Positions 25,300 to 34,200 of a DNA stretch of 64,000 bases are shown here, piece by piece (position 1 is the first letter of the stretch; each line of letters starts with the position of its first letter). Source of the stretch: Nocardia higoensis (GTDB lineage Bacteria > Actinomycetota > Actinomycetes > Mycobacteriales > Mycobacteriaceae); the NCBI RefSeq assembly GCF_015477835.1, contig NZ_JADLQN010000004.1:1-64000 (forward strand), given 5' to 3'. The notes under the pieces are model-generated. The model saw nothing but the letters and a program-made list of their open reading frames with translations, was not told where the DNA came from and did no database searches. Both the position numbers and the translations under genes were made by a program.

Positions 25300-26777
25300 C
25301 CGAGGACGACACGGGCGCGAACCCGGAACCGGAGCCGCAGTACCGCGACGAGTCCGGGGGTGCCGCCCGCCTCGGCACGGGTCCCTCACCGGTCGATCTC
25401 GCCGAGATGGCGCTGGTCGAGGCCGAACTCGACCGGCGCTGGCCGGAGACCAAGATCGAGCCCTCGCTGACCCGGATCTCCACGCTGATGGATCTGCTCG
25501 GTTCGCCGCAGCAGTCCTATCCGGCCATCCACGTCGCGGGCACCAACGGCAAGACCTCGGTCACCAGGATGATCGACGCCTTGCTCACCGCGCTGCACCG
25601 GCGCACCGGCCGGATCACCAGCCCACACCTGCAGTTGGCCACCGAGCGGATCAGCATCGACAACGCGCCGATCACTCCGGCGAAGTACGTCGAGACCTAT
25701 CGCGAGATCCAGCCGTACGTCGAGATGATCGATCAGCAGTCCGCCGCGGCGGGCGGGCCGGCGATGAGCAAGTTCGAAGTGCTCACCGGCATGGCGTTCG
25801 CGGCCTTCGCCGAGGCGCCGGTCGACGTCGCGGTGGTGGAGACCGGGATGGGCGGCACCTGGGACGCGACCAATGTCGTCGACGGCCAGGTCGCGGTCAT
25901 CACGCCGATCGGTGTGGACCACACCGACTACCTCGGCCCCGACCTCACCTCCATCGCGGGGGAGAAGGCGGGCATCATCAAGCGCGCCGAGCAGAGCCTC
26001 GTTCCGCACGACACCGTCGCGGTGATCGCCCGGCAGGAACCCGAGGCCATGGACGTGCTGCTGCGCCGCGCCGTCGAGGTGGACGCGGCCGTCGCGCGCG
26101 AGGGCTCGGAGTTCACGGTGCTCGCCAGGCGGATCGCGGTCGGCGGTCAGCAGTTGACGCTGCAGGGGCTCGGCGGTGTCTACGACGAGATCTTCCTGCC
26201 GCTGCACGGTGAGCACCAGGCCCGCAACGCATCGCTGGCCCTGGCCGCGGTGGAGGCGTTCTTCGGAGCGGGCGCGCAACGCCAACTCGACCTGGACGCC
26301 GTGCGCGCGGGCTTCGCCTCGGTCGCCAGCCCCGGACGGATGGAACGGATGCGCAGCGCGCCGACCATCTTCATCGACGCCGCGCACAATCCGGCCGGGG
26401 CGCGGGCGCTGGCCGAGACGATCGGCACCGAGTTCGACTTCCGTAAACTGGTCGGGGTGATCGCGGTGCTCGGCGACAAGGACGCCGCGGGCATCCTGCA
26501 GGCGCTGGAACCGGTGTTCGACGAGATCGTGGTGACCAGCAACGGCTCACCGCGGGCGCTGGATCCCGACACGCTGGCCGATCTGGCGGTCCAGCGCTTC
26601 GGTGACGAGCGGGTGGTCGTCGCGCCGACTCTGTCGGACGCGCTGGAGACCGCCATCGCCCTCGCCGAGGACGTCGCGGACAGCGGTGAGATGGTCTCCG
26701 GAGCGGGAGTGGTGGTCACTGGTTCGGTGGTCACCGCAGGCGCCGCCCGCGCCTTGTTCGGAAAGGAGCCGGCATGA
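25296..26777 (+). CDS. folC: Folylpolyglutamate synthase / dihydrofolate synthase
   Basis: The 493-residue Mur-ligase-family enzyme adds glutamates to folates and can make dihydrofolate from dihydropteroate. The ATP-binding loop HVAGTNGKTSVTRM, the FolC motif TSPHLQLATERI, METGMGGTWDATNVV (seen as VVETGMGGTWDATN) and the C-terminal DAAHNPAGARAL are all present. The GTG start overlaps the valS stop by 4 bases (GTGA), and an acidic stretch of about 35 residues precedes the catalytic core. It is followed by a 4-base overlap (ATGA) with the next gene, so all three are translationally coupled. Confidence 0.97.
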   Translation: MTEDDTGANPEPEPQYRDESGGAARLGTGPSPVDLAEMALVEAELDRRWPETKIEPSLTRISTLMDLLGSPQQSYPAIHVAGTNGKTSVTRMIDALLTALHRRTGRITSPHLQLATERISIDNAPITPAKYVETYREIQPYVEMIDQQSAAAGGPAMSKFEVLTGMAFAAFAEAPVDVAVVETGMGGTWDATNVVDGQVAVITPIGVDHTDYLGPDLTSIAGEKAGIIKRAEQSLVPHDTVAVIARQEPEAMDVLLRRAVEVDAAVAREGSEFTVLARRIAVGGQQLTLQGLGGVYDEIFLPLHGEHQARNASLALAAVEAFFGAGAQRQLDLDAVRAGFASVASPGRMERMRSAPTIFIDAAHNPAGARALAETIGTEFDFRKLVGVIAVLGDKDAAGILQALEPVFDEIVVTSNGSPRALDPDTLADLAVQRFGDERVVVAPTLSDALETAIALAEDVADSGEMVSGAGVVVTGSVVTAGAARALFGKEPA

Positions 26778-27208
26778 GCTCGGCAGAGAACCGGTCCGAT
26801 CAGCCCGACCGCCCCGCGGACGCGCCCGCGCCGCCGGACCCGTGGAAGGGCCTGCGCGGCGTCATGGCGGGCACTCTGGTCCTGGAATCCATCGTGGTGC
26901 TGCTCGCGCTGCCGATCGTCGCCGATCTCGGTGGCGGGATCACCTGGGTGTCGGGCACCTACCTGGTCGGCGTAGCGCTGGCGATGATCCTCGGCGCCGG
27001 TCTGCAGGGCCGTTCCTGGGCGCTGGCCTACAACCTCGGCCTGCAGGTGCTCGTGCTGATCGGCGGTCTGTTCCACCTGTCGATCCTGGTCATCGGCGTA
27101 CTGTTCCTGCTGGTGTGGGCATTCGTGCTGATCTTGCGCGGCGAGGTCAAGCGGCGGATGGACCAGGGGTTGCTGCCCAGTCAGCGGCTCGGCGGGACGG
27201 GCCGTTAG
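26774..27208 (+). CDS. DUF4233 membrane protein
   Basis: The 144-residue integral membrane protein has a proline-rich cytoplasmic N-terminus and then about four hydrophobic segments: ESIVVLLALPIVADL, YLVGVALAMILGAGL, ALAYNLGLQVLVLIGGLF and ILVIGVLFLLVWAFVLIL. The C-terminus is basic. The DUF4233 family is found in actinobacteria between folC and ndk. Function is unknown. The ATG overlaps the folC stop by 4 bases. Confidence 0.9.
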   Translation: MSSAENRSDQPDRPADAPAPPDPWKGLRGVMAGTLVLESIVVLLALPIVADLGGGITWVSGTYLVGVALAMILGAGLQGRSWALAYNLGLQVLVLIGGLFHLSILVIGVLFLLVWAFVLILRGEVKRRMDQGLLPSQRLGGTGR

Positions 27209-27218
27209 GCTGTGCGCC

Positions 27219-27635
27219 GTGACTGAGCAGACGTTGGTACTCATCAAGCCGGACGGCGTGTCGCGCGGCCTGGTAGGCGAGGTGCTGGCCCGGGCCGAGC
27301 GCAAAGGCCTGAAGATCGCCGCCCTCGAACTGAAGCACGTGTCCGAGGAAGTGGCTCGCGAGCACTACGACGAGCATGCCGACAAGCCGTTCTTCGGTTC
27401 CCTGATCGAGTTCATCACCTCCGGCCCGGTCGTCGCGGCCGTGCTCGAGGGCCCGCGCGCCATCGCGGCCTTCCGTCAGCTCGCCGGCGGCACCGACCCG
27501 GTGGAGAAAGCCACCCCGGGCACCATCCGGGGCGACTTCGGCCTGGAGACCCAGTACAACCTGGTGCACGGCTCCGACTCGCCCGAGTCGGCCAAGCGCG
27601 AGATCGGTCTCTGGTTCCCCTCGTTCCCGATCTGA
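27219..27635 (+). CDS. ndk: Nucleoside diphosphate kinase
   Basis: The 138-residue enzyme moves the terminal phosphate between nucleoside tri- and diphosphates through a phosphohistidine. The active-site signature NLVHGSDSPESAKREI contains the catalytic His. The N-terminal TLVLIKPDGVSRGLVGE and GTIRGDF motifs are also typical, and length is normal. It starts with GTG 10 bases after the DUF4233 stop and ends in a strong terminator, closing the valS operon. Confidence 0.98.
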   Translation: MTEQTLVLIKPDGVSRGLVGEVLARAERKGLKIAALELKHVSEEVAREHYDEHADKPFFGSLIEFITSGPVVAAVLEGPRAIAAFRQLAGGTDPVEKATPGTIRGDFGLETQYNLVHGSDSPESAKREIGLWFPSFPI

Positions 27636-27652
27636 GCACACCGTCGTAGGTA

Positions 27653-27689
27653 CTCGTGGCGGCGGTAATCCCGCCGCCACGAGCGTTTT
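27653..27689 (+). terminator. Terminator after ndk
   Basis: CTCGTGGCGGCGG (27653-27665) pairs perfectly with CCGCCGCCACGAG (27671-27683) around a 5-base loop and is followed by CGTTTTC. It lies 17 bases after the ndk stop. Confidence 0.85.
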
Positions 27690-28137
27690 CCCGGCCGCGG
27701 GACCAGGCGGCAACCTCCGGGCATTCGTTCGTCTGTGCGCCGATGGCAGGCTACGAGCGCGGTGTATGGGATACTGGCAGTGGTCGTCGTCGATACCGAC
27801 GGTTCGCGCAGGTACGCGAGCAGTGGGTGACGACGGCGACCGGATGACACCACGGTTCGATGCCGATCATCGCTGCCAAGGACGTTCACGCCCGATAGCT
27901 CGAGGGCGCGGGAGTCCGCGTCGGCACGCTGGATGAGCGCTTGTTCCGTGGAGTTCAGCCAACAGCCAGGCGCCGCGTGACCAGTTGCCCGAACGACGAA
28001 GAACCAGGTGACAACCGGGCACGCGGGGCGAGACCATCAGACCTCGCGTCGACGACGCGAGGTGTACGGACAGTGCCCCCGCGTCGGCCGCGTCACAGTC
28101 GTGGACTGGAACGCGCCCGGGGGTCCGAGGAGACTTC
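27690..28137 (+). promoter_or_regulatory. Long rne leader
   Basis: No gene is supported in these 448 bases between the ndk terminator and the rne start. RNase E genes commonly carry long 5' untranslated leaders through which RNase E limits its own mRNA, so a structured leader is plausible here. A TATGGGATAC stretch near 27766 resembles a -10 element without a convincing -35. The ribosome binding site is GAGGAGACTTC before GTG 28138. Confidence 0.45.
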
Positions 28138-31100
28138 GTGGCCGATCAAGAGCCGCTGGACACAACATCACAGGATGCCGATCAATTGCCGGAGCGAATC
28201 CGAGTTCACGCACTTGCCAAACGGCTGGGAGTGACCAGCAAACGCATCCTCGCCAAGCTCAGCGAGCTGGGCGCCGAGGCACGCAGCGTGCAGTCCAATG
28301 TGGACCGCGCGGTCGCCGAATCCGTGCGTGACGCGCTGGTCGCCGGTGACGCCGAAGCCGAGGCGGTCGCACCGGCGGCGGGCGAGGCCGGGAGCGGTAC
28401 CGCCGCCGCCGTGCCGCAGGCGCCGCAACCGGCAGCGCCCCCGCAACCGGGTCTGCTGTTCTCCGCCACCGAACCGGCGCAACGCACCGACGCCCCGGAG
28501 GAGCCCCGTTCCGGCGGCGCGCAGCTGTTCACCCACGCGCCCGCGCCGCAGCCGGCGGCCGAGCCGGTGGCCTTCCAGCCGCCCGCCGAAGTGGCCGCGC
28601 CGCTGTTCTTGCCGCCGGACGCCACTGCCGCCGAGCAGTTGCGCAAGAAGCGCCGCGCCGAGCGCGACAGCCGTCGTGCCGAGCGGGAGGCCGCCGAACC
28701 CGTCGCCGAGACCGAGCCGGTCACCGCCGCACCCGAGACCGAGGACACCGAGCAGGACCAGCACGGCGACACCGATCAGCACGGTGACGCCGACGGCCAG
28801 CCGCGCAGGCGCCGTCGCGGTCGTCGCGGCCGTGGCCGCGGCCGCGGTGAGCAGGCCAACGAGGGCGATCAGAACGACGAGCACGACGGTGACGAGCAGG
28901 ACCGCGAGGGCCAGGACACCGAAGGCGAAGAGTCCGGCACCGAACTCACGGCGGAGTCCGACCAGGCGAGCGCCGATGCCGATCACGAGGCCGAGCCCGA
29001 CGAATCCGGCGACGAAGGCGACACCGCCGAGGCTTCGGAGGACGTCGACGATACGTCCGAGGGTTCCACGCGTCGCAGGCGTCGTCGCAGGCGCCGCAAG
29101 GTCGGCGGCGACGGCGAGGCCGAGCCCGCCGACGACGATCCGCCGAACACCGTCGTGCACGAGCGCGAACCCCGCAACAAGTCGCGTGGCCGCGCGAGCA
29201 TCGACGAGGTGCAGGGCATCACCGGCTCGACCCGGCTGGAAGCCAAGCGTCAGCGTCGCCGCGACGGGCGCGAAGCCGGACGGCGGCGTCCGCCGATCCT
29301 GACCGAGTCGGAGTTCCTGGCCCGGCGGGAAGCCGTCGACCGGGTCATGGTCGTGCGGGAGAAGAACTTCCCCGACCACCCGAACATCACCCAGGTCGCG
29401 GTGCTCGAGGACAACATCCTCGTCGAGCATTTCGTCACCGATACCGGCGCGCCCTCGATGGTGGGCAATGTCTACCTCGGCAAGGTGCAGAATGTGCTGC
29501 CGAGCATGGAAGCGGCCTTCGTCGACATCGGTCGCGGCCGCAACGGCGTGCTCTACGCCGGTGAGGTGAACTGGGAAGCCGCCGGCCTCGGCGGCAAGGA
29601 ACGCAAGATCGAGCAGGCGCTCAAGCCGGGCGATCAGGTGCTGGTCCAGGTGTCCAAGGACCCGGTGGGGCACAAGGGTGCCCGCCTGACCACCCAGATC
29701 AGCCTTGCGGGCCGCTTCCTGGTGTACGTGCCCGGCGGCACCTCCACCGGTATCAGCCGCAAGCTGCCCGACACCGAGCGCAAGCGGCTCAAGGAGATCC
29801 TGCGCGAGATCGTCCCCGCCGACGCGGGCGTCATCATCCGCACCGCCTCCGAGGGCGTCAGCGAAGCCGAACTGGCGCGTGACGTCGAGCGGCTGCAGAG
29901 CACCTGGCGTGCCATCGAGGAACAGTCCACGAAGGACGGCGGCGGCCCGAAGACCCTCTACGAGGAGCCCGATCTCCTGGTGAAGGTCATCCGTGACCTG
30001 TTCAACGAGGATTTCTCCCAGTTGGTGATCGAAGGCGACCGTGCCTGGACGACGGTGGAGAACTACATCCGCACCGTCGCCCCCGACCTGCTGGCACGGG
30101 TGTCGCGGCATGAGAACGACGGTCCCGGCGGCAACGGGGTCGACGTCTTCCAGGCGTATCGCATCGACGAGCAGTTGGCCAAGGCGCTGGATCGCAAGGT
30201 GTGGCTGCCCTCCGGCGGCACCCTGGTGATCGATCGCACCGAAGCCATGACCGTCATCGACGTCAACACCGGCAAGTTCACCGGCTCCGGCGGCAGCAAT
30301 CTGGAGGAGACCGTCACCAGGAACAACCTGGAGGCGGCCGAGGAGATCGTGCGCCAGATGCGGTTGCGCGATATCGGCGGCATGATCGTCGTCGACTTCA
30401 TCGACATGGTGCTCGAGTCCAACCGGGATCTGGTGTTGCGCAGGCTCACCGAGGCGTTGGGGCGCGACCGCACCCGCCACCAGGTCTCCGAGGTGACCTC
30501 GCTCGGCCTGGTCCAGATGACCCGGAAGAAGCTGGGCACCGGACTCGTGGAGGCGTTCTCCACGACGTGCGAGCACTGCCACGGCCGCGGCCTCATCGTG
30601 CACGACTACCCGGTGGAACTGTCGCAGGCCGAGGACGCCGCCGTCCGCAGGGAGAGCGGGACCCGTCGCCGACGTGGCCGCGACAAGGGCGTCGCGCCCG
30701 CTGTCGCCGTCGCCGCGACCAACGGCATCGCCCCGCATCCCGCCGAGCCCGTGGAGGACGCCGCGGTCAAGCGCGCACATCCGGTCGCGTTGGCGATGGC
30801 TGCGCATCAGTCGGGCGAGCCCGGCGAGGCGGCTTCCGAGCCCGCCGACGTGGTGGTGTCGGCCGAGGCCGGTGCGGCGCCGGAGACCGCGTCCCCCGAG
30901 GACGGAGCCGAGCAGGCGCAGCGGCCGAGCCGGTCGCGGCGGAGGTCGCGGCGTGGCGAGGCGGCTCGTGCCGCGGCTGCCGAGGCCGAGGCCGCGAGCG
31001 CTGCCGAGCAGGCGGAAGGTGAAGCGGTGGCGGCCACGGCAGCTGTCGAGACCGACGCCGGTGCGGTGCAGACCGTGCCTGCCGTCGTGGCGGCTGGGTT

Positions 31101-31542
31101 GTCGGCCGAGGCGGAGCAGGTCGAGGCGGAACAGGTCGAGGTCTTGGAGACTCCGGCCGACGGTCTCGCCGAGGCGGACATCGCCGCCGAACCGACCGGC
31201 GAGGGCGGCCTCGCCGCGGAGCCGGTCGCCGAGCCCGCTGCCGAACCGGCGATCGCTGCAGAACCGGTGACAGTTGCCGAGCCCGAGCCGGGCGCCACCC
31301 CGGCCACGGCGGCCGAGACCGTGACCGAACCGGCACCGCAGCCCCGTCGCCGTCGGGTCGCCCGCACCAAGGGCGCGCTCTCGACCGACAGCGGCCCCGC
31401 CGTGTTCGTGGTCTCCGGCAGCGAGGCGCCCGCGGCCGTGGTGCTCGACGACGGTCCCGAGCCGGTGGTGCAGCCCCGTGAACGGCCGCGTCGCCGTGCG
31501 GTGGGTCGTCCTGCCGGTCCGCCGGTGGACGCGCCGAACTGA
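28138..31542 (+). CDS. rne: Ribonuclease E/G
   Basis: The 1134-residue endonuclease starts mRNA decay and rRNA processing. An N-terminal IF2-N-like domain (LPERIRVHALAKRLGVTSKRIL, residues about 18-65) is followed by a long Pro/Ala, then acidic, then Arg-rich segment containing RRRRRGRRGRGRGRG-like runs. The catalytic core (about 400-830) has an S1 domain, the metal site DVNTGKFTGSGG and VVDFIDM, and the Zn-link CEHCHGRG. An Ala/Glu-rich C-terminal tail with Arg patches follows. Such tails on both sides of the core are the actinobacterial layout, where they bind RNA and degradosome partners. GTG start with a good GAGGAGA site. Confidence 0.96.
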   Translation: MADQEPLDTTSQDADQLPERIRVHALAKRLGVTSKRILAKLSELGAEARSVQSNVDRAVAESVRDALVAGDAEAEAVAPAAGEAGSGTAAAVPQAPQPAAPPQPGLLFSATEPAQRTDAPEEPRSGGAQLFTHAPAPQPAAEPVAFQPPAEVAAPLFLPPDATAAEQLRKKRRAERDSRRAEREAAEPVAETEPVTAAPETEDTEQDQHGDTDQHGDADGQPRRRRRGRRGRGRGRGEQANEGDQNDEHDGDEQDREGQDTEGEESGTELTAESDQASADADHEAEPDESGDEGDTAEASEDVDDTSEGSTRRRRRRRRRKVGGDGEAEPADDDPPNTVVHEREPRNKSRGRASIDEVQGITGSTRLEAKRQRRRDGREAGRRRPPILTESEFLARREAVDRVMVVREKNFPDHPNITQVAVLEDNILVEHFVTDTGAPSMVGNVYLGKVQNVLPSMEAAFVDIGRGRNGVLYAGEVNWEAAGLGGKERKIEQALKPGDQVLVQVSKDPVGHKGARLTTQISLAGRFLVYVPGGTSTGISRKLPDTERKRLKEILREIVPADAGVIIRTASEGVSEAELARDVERLQSTWRAIEEQSTKDGGGPKTLYEEPDLLVKVIRDLFNEDFSQLVIEGDRAWTTVENYIRTVAPDLLARVSRHENDGPGGNGVDVFQAYRIDEQLAKALDRKVWLPSGGTLVIDRTEAMTVIDVNTGKFTGSGGSNLEETVTRNNLEAAEEIVRQMRLRDIGGMIVVDFIDMVLESNRDLVLRRLTEALGRDRTRHQVSEVTSLGLVQMTRKKLGTGLVEAFSTTCEHCHGRGLIVHDYPVELSQAEDAAVRRESGTRRRRGRDKGVAPAVAVAATNGIAPHPAEPVEDAAVKRAHPVALAMAAHQSGEPGEAASEPADVVVSAEAGAAPETASPEDGAEQAQRPSRSRRRSRRGEAARAAAAEAEAASAAEQAEGEAVAATAAVETDAGAVQTVPAVVAAGLSAEAEQVEAEQVEVLETPADGLAEADIAAEPTGEGGLAAEPVAEPAAEPAIAAEPVTVAEPEPGATPATAAETVTEPAPQPRRRRVARTKGALSTDSGPAVFVVSGSEAPAAVVLDDGPEPVVQPRERPRRRAVGRPAGPPVDAPN

Positions 31543-31869
31543 GTCCGTCAGCTGGCGGCGGGCCCGCGGGCGCGCCGCCACTGGCCCGACGCCGGGGTGG
31601 CCGCGGGGTTGCCGGGGCCGCGAATTGGGTAGTCGGGAGCCCTTCTGATAGCCTTGACCGGTCGCTGCCTGGCGATGCGCATGATGCCGACGCGCCCGAA
31701 GTGCTCTCCGATATCGGTCCAGACAGACAGTCCGGACAGACATCGGAGAAGACACGAGCGGTCGGCGGAGCAAGCGCCCCGTGCAGCAACCAGCCAAGAC
31801 AAGTCGTGTCGCAACCTGCGGCGCGATGAAGCACGATTAAGACATACATCGAGTGGAGGAAGCCGACCG
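31543..31869 (+). promoter_or_regulatory. rne-rplU intergenic region, rplU leader
   Basis: No gene is supported in these 327 bases. A GC-rich inverted repeat (GGCGGCG/CGCCGCC, about 31555-31580) just after the rne stop may act as a terminator. Further down, TCTCCGAT (31705-31712) pairs with ATCGGAGA (31742-31749) with an inner GTCC/GGAC pairing, giving a hairpin in the probable rplU leader. TTGGGT at 31625 with TGATAG 15 bases on is a weak promoter candidate. Confidence 0.4.
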
Positions 31870-32181
31870 ATGGCAACGTACGCGATCGTCAAGACCGGCG
31901 GAAAGCAGTACAAGGTCGCGGTCGGTGACCTGGTGAAGGTCGAAAAGATCGAGGGCGCGCCCGGCGCCGCCGTCGAGCTCTCGCCCGTCCTCGTGGTGGA
32001 CGGCGCCGAACTGACCACCGACGCGGCCGCTCTGGCCGGCCGTTCGGTGACCGCGGAGCTGGTCGAGCAGACCAAGGGCCCCAAGATCCGCATTCACAAG
32101 TTCAAGAACAAGACCGGCTACCACAAGCGCCAGGGTCACCGTCAGCCGCTGACGGTCCTGAAGGTCACCGGCATCAAGTAA
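31870..32181 (+). CDS. rplU: 50S ribosomal protein L21
   Basis: The 103-residue protein has the L21 start MATYAIVKTGGKQYKVAVGD and the C-terminal signature KIRIHKFKNKTGYHKRQGHRQ. It is an early-assembly protein of the large subunit that contacts 23S rRNA. The ATG at 31870 follows GTGGAGGAAGCC. An upstream in-frame extension to 31654 is not supported. The order rplU-rpmA-obgE is nearly universal in bacteria. Confidence 0.98.
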   Translation: MATYAIVKTGGKQYKVAVGDLVKVEKIEGAPGAAVELSPVLVVDGAELTTDAAALAGRSVTAELVEQTKGPKIRIHKFKNKTGYHKRQGHRQPLTVLKVTGIK

Positions 32182-32203
32182 GACACCCCGAGGAGACAGA
32201 GCT

Positions 32204-32470
32204 ATGGCACACAAGAAGGGCGCGTCCAGCTCCCGGAACGGACGCGATTCCAACGCCCAGCGACTCGGCGTCAAGCGCTTCGGCGGTCAGACCGTCAAGG
32301 CCGGCGAGATCCTGGTCCGTCAGCGCGGCACCCACTTCCACCCCGGCGTGAACGTCGGCCGTGGCGGCGACGACACCCTGTTCGCGCTGTCGGCGGGCGC
32401 GGTGGAGTTCGGCACGAAGCGTGGCCGCAAGACCGTGAACATCGTTGTTCCGGAGCCGGTTCAGGCCTGA
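32204..32470 (+). CDS. rpmA: 50S ribosomal protein L27
   Basis: The 88-residue protein has the L27 signature: N-terminal MAHKKGASSSRNGRDSN, then KRFGGQTVKAGEILVRQRG and HPGVNVGRGGDDTLFA. Its N-terminus reaches the peptidyl transferase centre. There is no N-terminal extension of the cleaved Firmicutes kind. It lies 22 bases after rplU and is followed by a terminator. Confidence 0.98.
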   Translation: MAHKKGASSSRNGRDSNAQRLGVKRFGGQTVKAGEILVRQRGTHFHPGVNVGRGGDDTLFALSAGAVEFGTKRGRKTVNIVVPEPVQA

Positions 32471-32497
32471 CCGCCGAGCCGATCCGGACTCGAGCCG

Positions 32498-32530
32498 AGC
32501 GGGTCAGGGTGCCAACCCTGACCCGCTTTT
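32498..32530 (+). terminator. Terminator after rpmA
   Basis: AGCGGGTCAGGGT (32498-32510) pairs with ACCCTGACCCGCT (32515-32527) around loop GCCA, followed by TTT then CGCG. It is a 13 bp perfect stem 27 bases after the rpmA stop, separating rplU-rpmA from obgE, possibly with partial readthrough. Confidence 0.8.
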
Positions 32531-32626
32531 CGCGTTCCCGACCGGGTTCGCACACGTCGTCGTGCCACAACAGGGTGCGAGCGACGCCACGTTCGTCGAC
32601 CAGCCCAGAAGGAGGATGATTCGACC

Positions 32627-34087
32627 ATGTCGAAATTCATCGACCGTGTCGTGCTGCATGTGCGCGCAGGCAAGGGCGGTCACGGCTGCGCGTCGGTGCA
32701 CCGCGAGAAATTCAAGCCGCTCGGCGGTCCGGACGGCGGCAACGGCGGCAACGGCGGTGATGTCGTCCTCGAAGTCGATCCGAATGTGCACACGCTGCTC
32801 GACTTCCACTTCCATCCGCACGCCAAGGCGGGCAACGGCAAGCCGGGCGAGGGCGGCAACCGGGACGGCAAGATGGGCGCCGACCTGGTACTGAAGGTGC
32901 CCGACGGCACCGTCGTCCTCGACCGCGACGGCGAGATCCTGATCGACCTGGTCGGACCGGGCAACCGGTTCGTCGCCGCGCGCGGCGGTCGCGGCGGGCT
33001 CGGCAACGCGGCGCTGTCGTCCAAGGCGCGCAAGGCCCCCGGCTTCGCGCTGCTCGGTGAGGAGGGCGAGGAACACGAACTCGTCCTGGAACTGAAGTCC
33101 GTCGCCGATGTCGGCTTGGTCGGCTTCCCGTCGGCGGGCAAATCCTCGTTGGTGTCGGTACTCTCAGCCGCCAAGCCGAAGATCGCCGACTACCCCTTCA
33201 CCACCCTCGTGCCGAACCTCGGCGTGGTCGCCAGCGGCGACACCACCTTCACCGTCGCCGATGTCCCCGGCCTGATCCCGGGCGCCAGCGAGGGCCGCGG
33301 CTTGGGCCTGGATTTCCTGCGCCACCTCGAACGCTGCGCGGTGCTCGCCCATGTGGTGGACTGCGCGACCCTGGAACCCGGGCGCGACCCGATCTCCGAC
33401 GTGGACGCCCTCGAGGCGGAACTCGCCGCCTACAAGCCCGCGCTGTCGGCCGACGCCGGCCTGGGCGACCTGGCCGATCGGCCGCGGGTGGTGATCCTCA
33501 ACAAGACCGATGTGCCCGACGCCGCCGAACTCGCCGAGATGGTGACCCCGGAGTTCACCGCGCGCGGCTGGCCGGTCTTCCAGATCTCGGCCGTCTCGCG
33601 AGCCGGTCTGCGACCGTTGACCTTCGCGCTGGCCGATCTGGTCCGCGAATACCGGGAAGCGCACCCGAAGGCAGCGCCCAAGCGCCCGGTCATCCGCCCG
33701 ATCGCGGCCGACGAGTCCGGCTTCAGCGTGTACGCCGATCCGTCCGAGCCCGGTGGTTTCATCGTCCGCGGCGCGCGCCCGGAGCGTTGGGTCCGCCAGA
33801 CCGCCTTCGACAACGACGAGGCCGTCGGCTATCTCGCCGACCGGCTGGCTCGCCTGGGCGTCGAGGAGGAACTGGTGCGCCAAGGCGCCGAACCGGGCGC
33901 CCCGGTGACCATCGGCGATGTCTGCTTCGAATGGGAGCCGCAGATCACCGCCGGTGTCGACATGGTGCGTACCGGTCGCGGCACCGACGCCAGGCTCGAA
34001 CAGTCCGAGCGGATCGGCGCCGCCGAGCGCAAGCACGCGTCCCGGGTCCGCCGTGGTCTGGTGGACGAGGACGAGGATCAGCAGTGA
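32627..34087 (+). CDS. obgE: GTPase Obg/CgtA
   Basis: The 486-residue protein has the three Obg parts: a glycine-rich N-terminal Obg domain (GGNGGNGGDVVLEVDP, GKPGEGGNRDGKMGADL, ARGGRGGLGNA); a GTPase domain with G1 GFPSAGKSS near residue 165, switch TTLVPNLG, G3 DVPGLI and G4 NKTD; and a C-terminal OCT domain of about 75 residues. It works in late 50S maturation and links GTP or ppGpp levels to growth. The ATG follows AAGGAGGATGATTCGACC. Its acidic C-terminus ends DEDEDQQ. Confidence 0.97.
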   Translation: MSKFIDRVVLHVRAGKGGHGCASVHREKFKPLGGPDGGNGGNGGDVVLEVDPNVHTLLDFHFHPHAKAGNGKPGEGGNRDGKMGADLVLKVPDGTVVLDRDGEILIDLVGPGNRFVAARGGRGGLGNAALSSKARKAPGFALLGEEGEEHELVLELKSVADVGLVGFPSAGKSSLVSVLSAAKPKIADYPFTTLVPNLGVVASGDTTFTVADVPGLIPGASEGRGLGLDFLRHLERCAVLAHVVDCATLEPGRDPISDVDALEAELAAYKPALSADAGLGDLADRPRVVILNKTDVPDAAELAEMVTPEFTARGWPVFQISAVSRAGLRPLTFALADLVREYREAHPKAAPKRPVIRPIAADESGFSVYADPSEPGGFIVRGARPERWVRQTAFDNDEAVGYLADRLARLGVEEELVRQGAEPGAPVTIGDVCFEWEPQITAGVDMVRTGRGTDARLEQSERIGAAERKHASRVRRGLVDEDEDQQ

Positions 34088-34200
34088 CCGAGCTGCCCGG
34101 GCGCGGCTCGGTGAGAGACGGGGAACGGCAGTGAGGCCCGCCCGCGCTCACCGCGCCGATCGGGTGTCGGTCCGCGCGGGCGTGCGGTAGGAGTGTTGTT

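Noticed and set aside
22444..25389. 981-residue frame antisense to valS
   Set aside because: No domain, His/Gly/Asp/Leu-rich composition typical of a shadow frame, and valS is certain.
28168..31797. 1209-residue frame antisense to rne
   Set aside because: Shadow of the repetitive Ala/Glu/Arg codons of RNase E; no family match.
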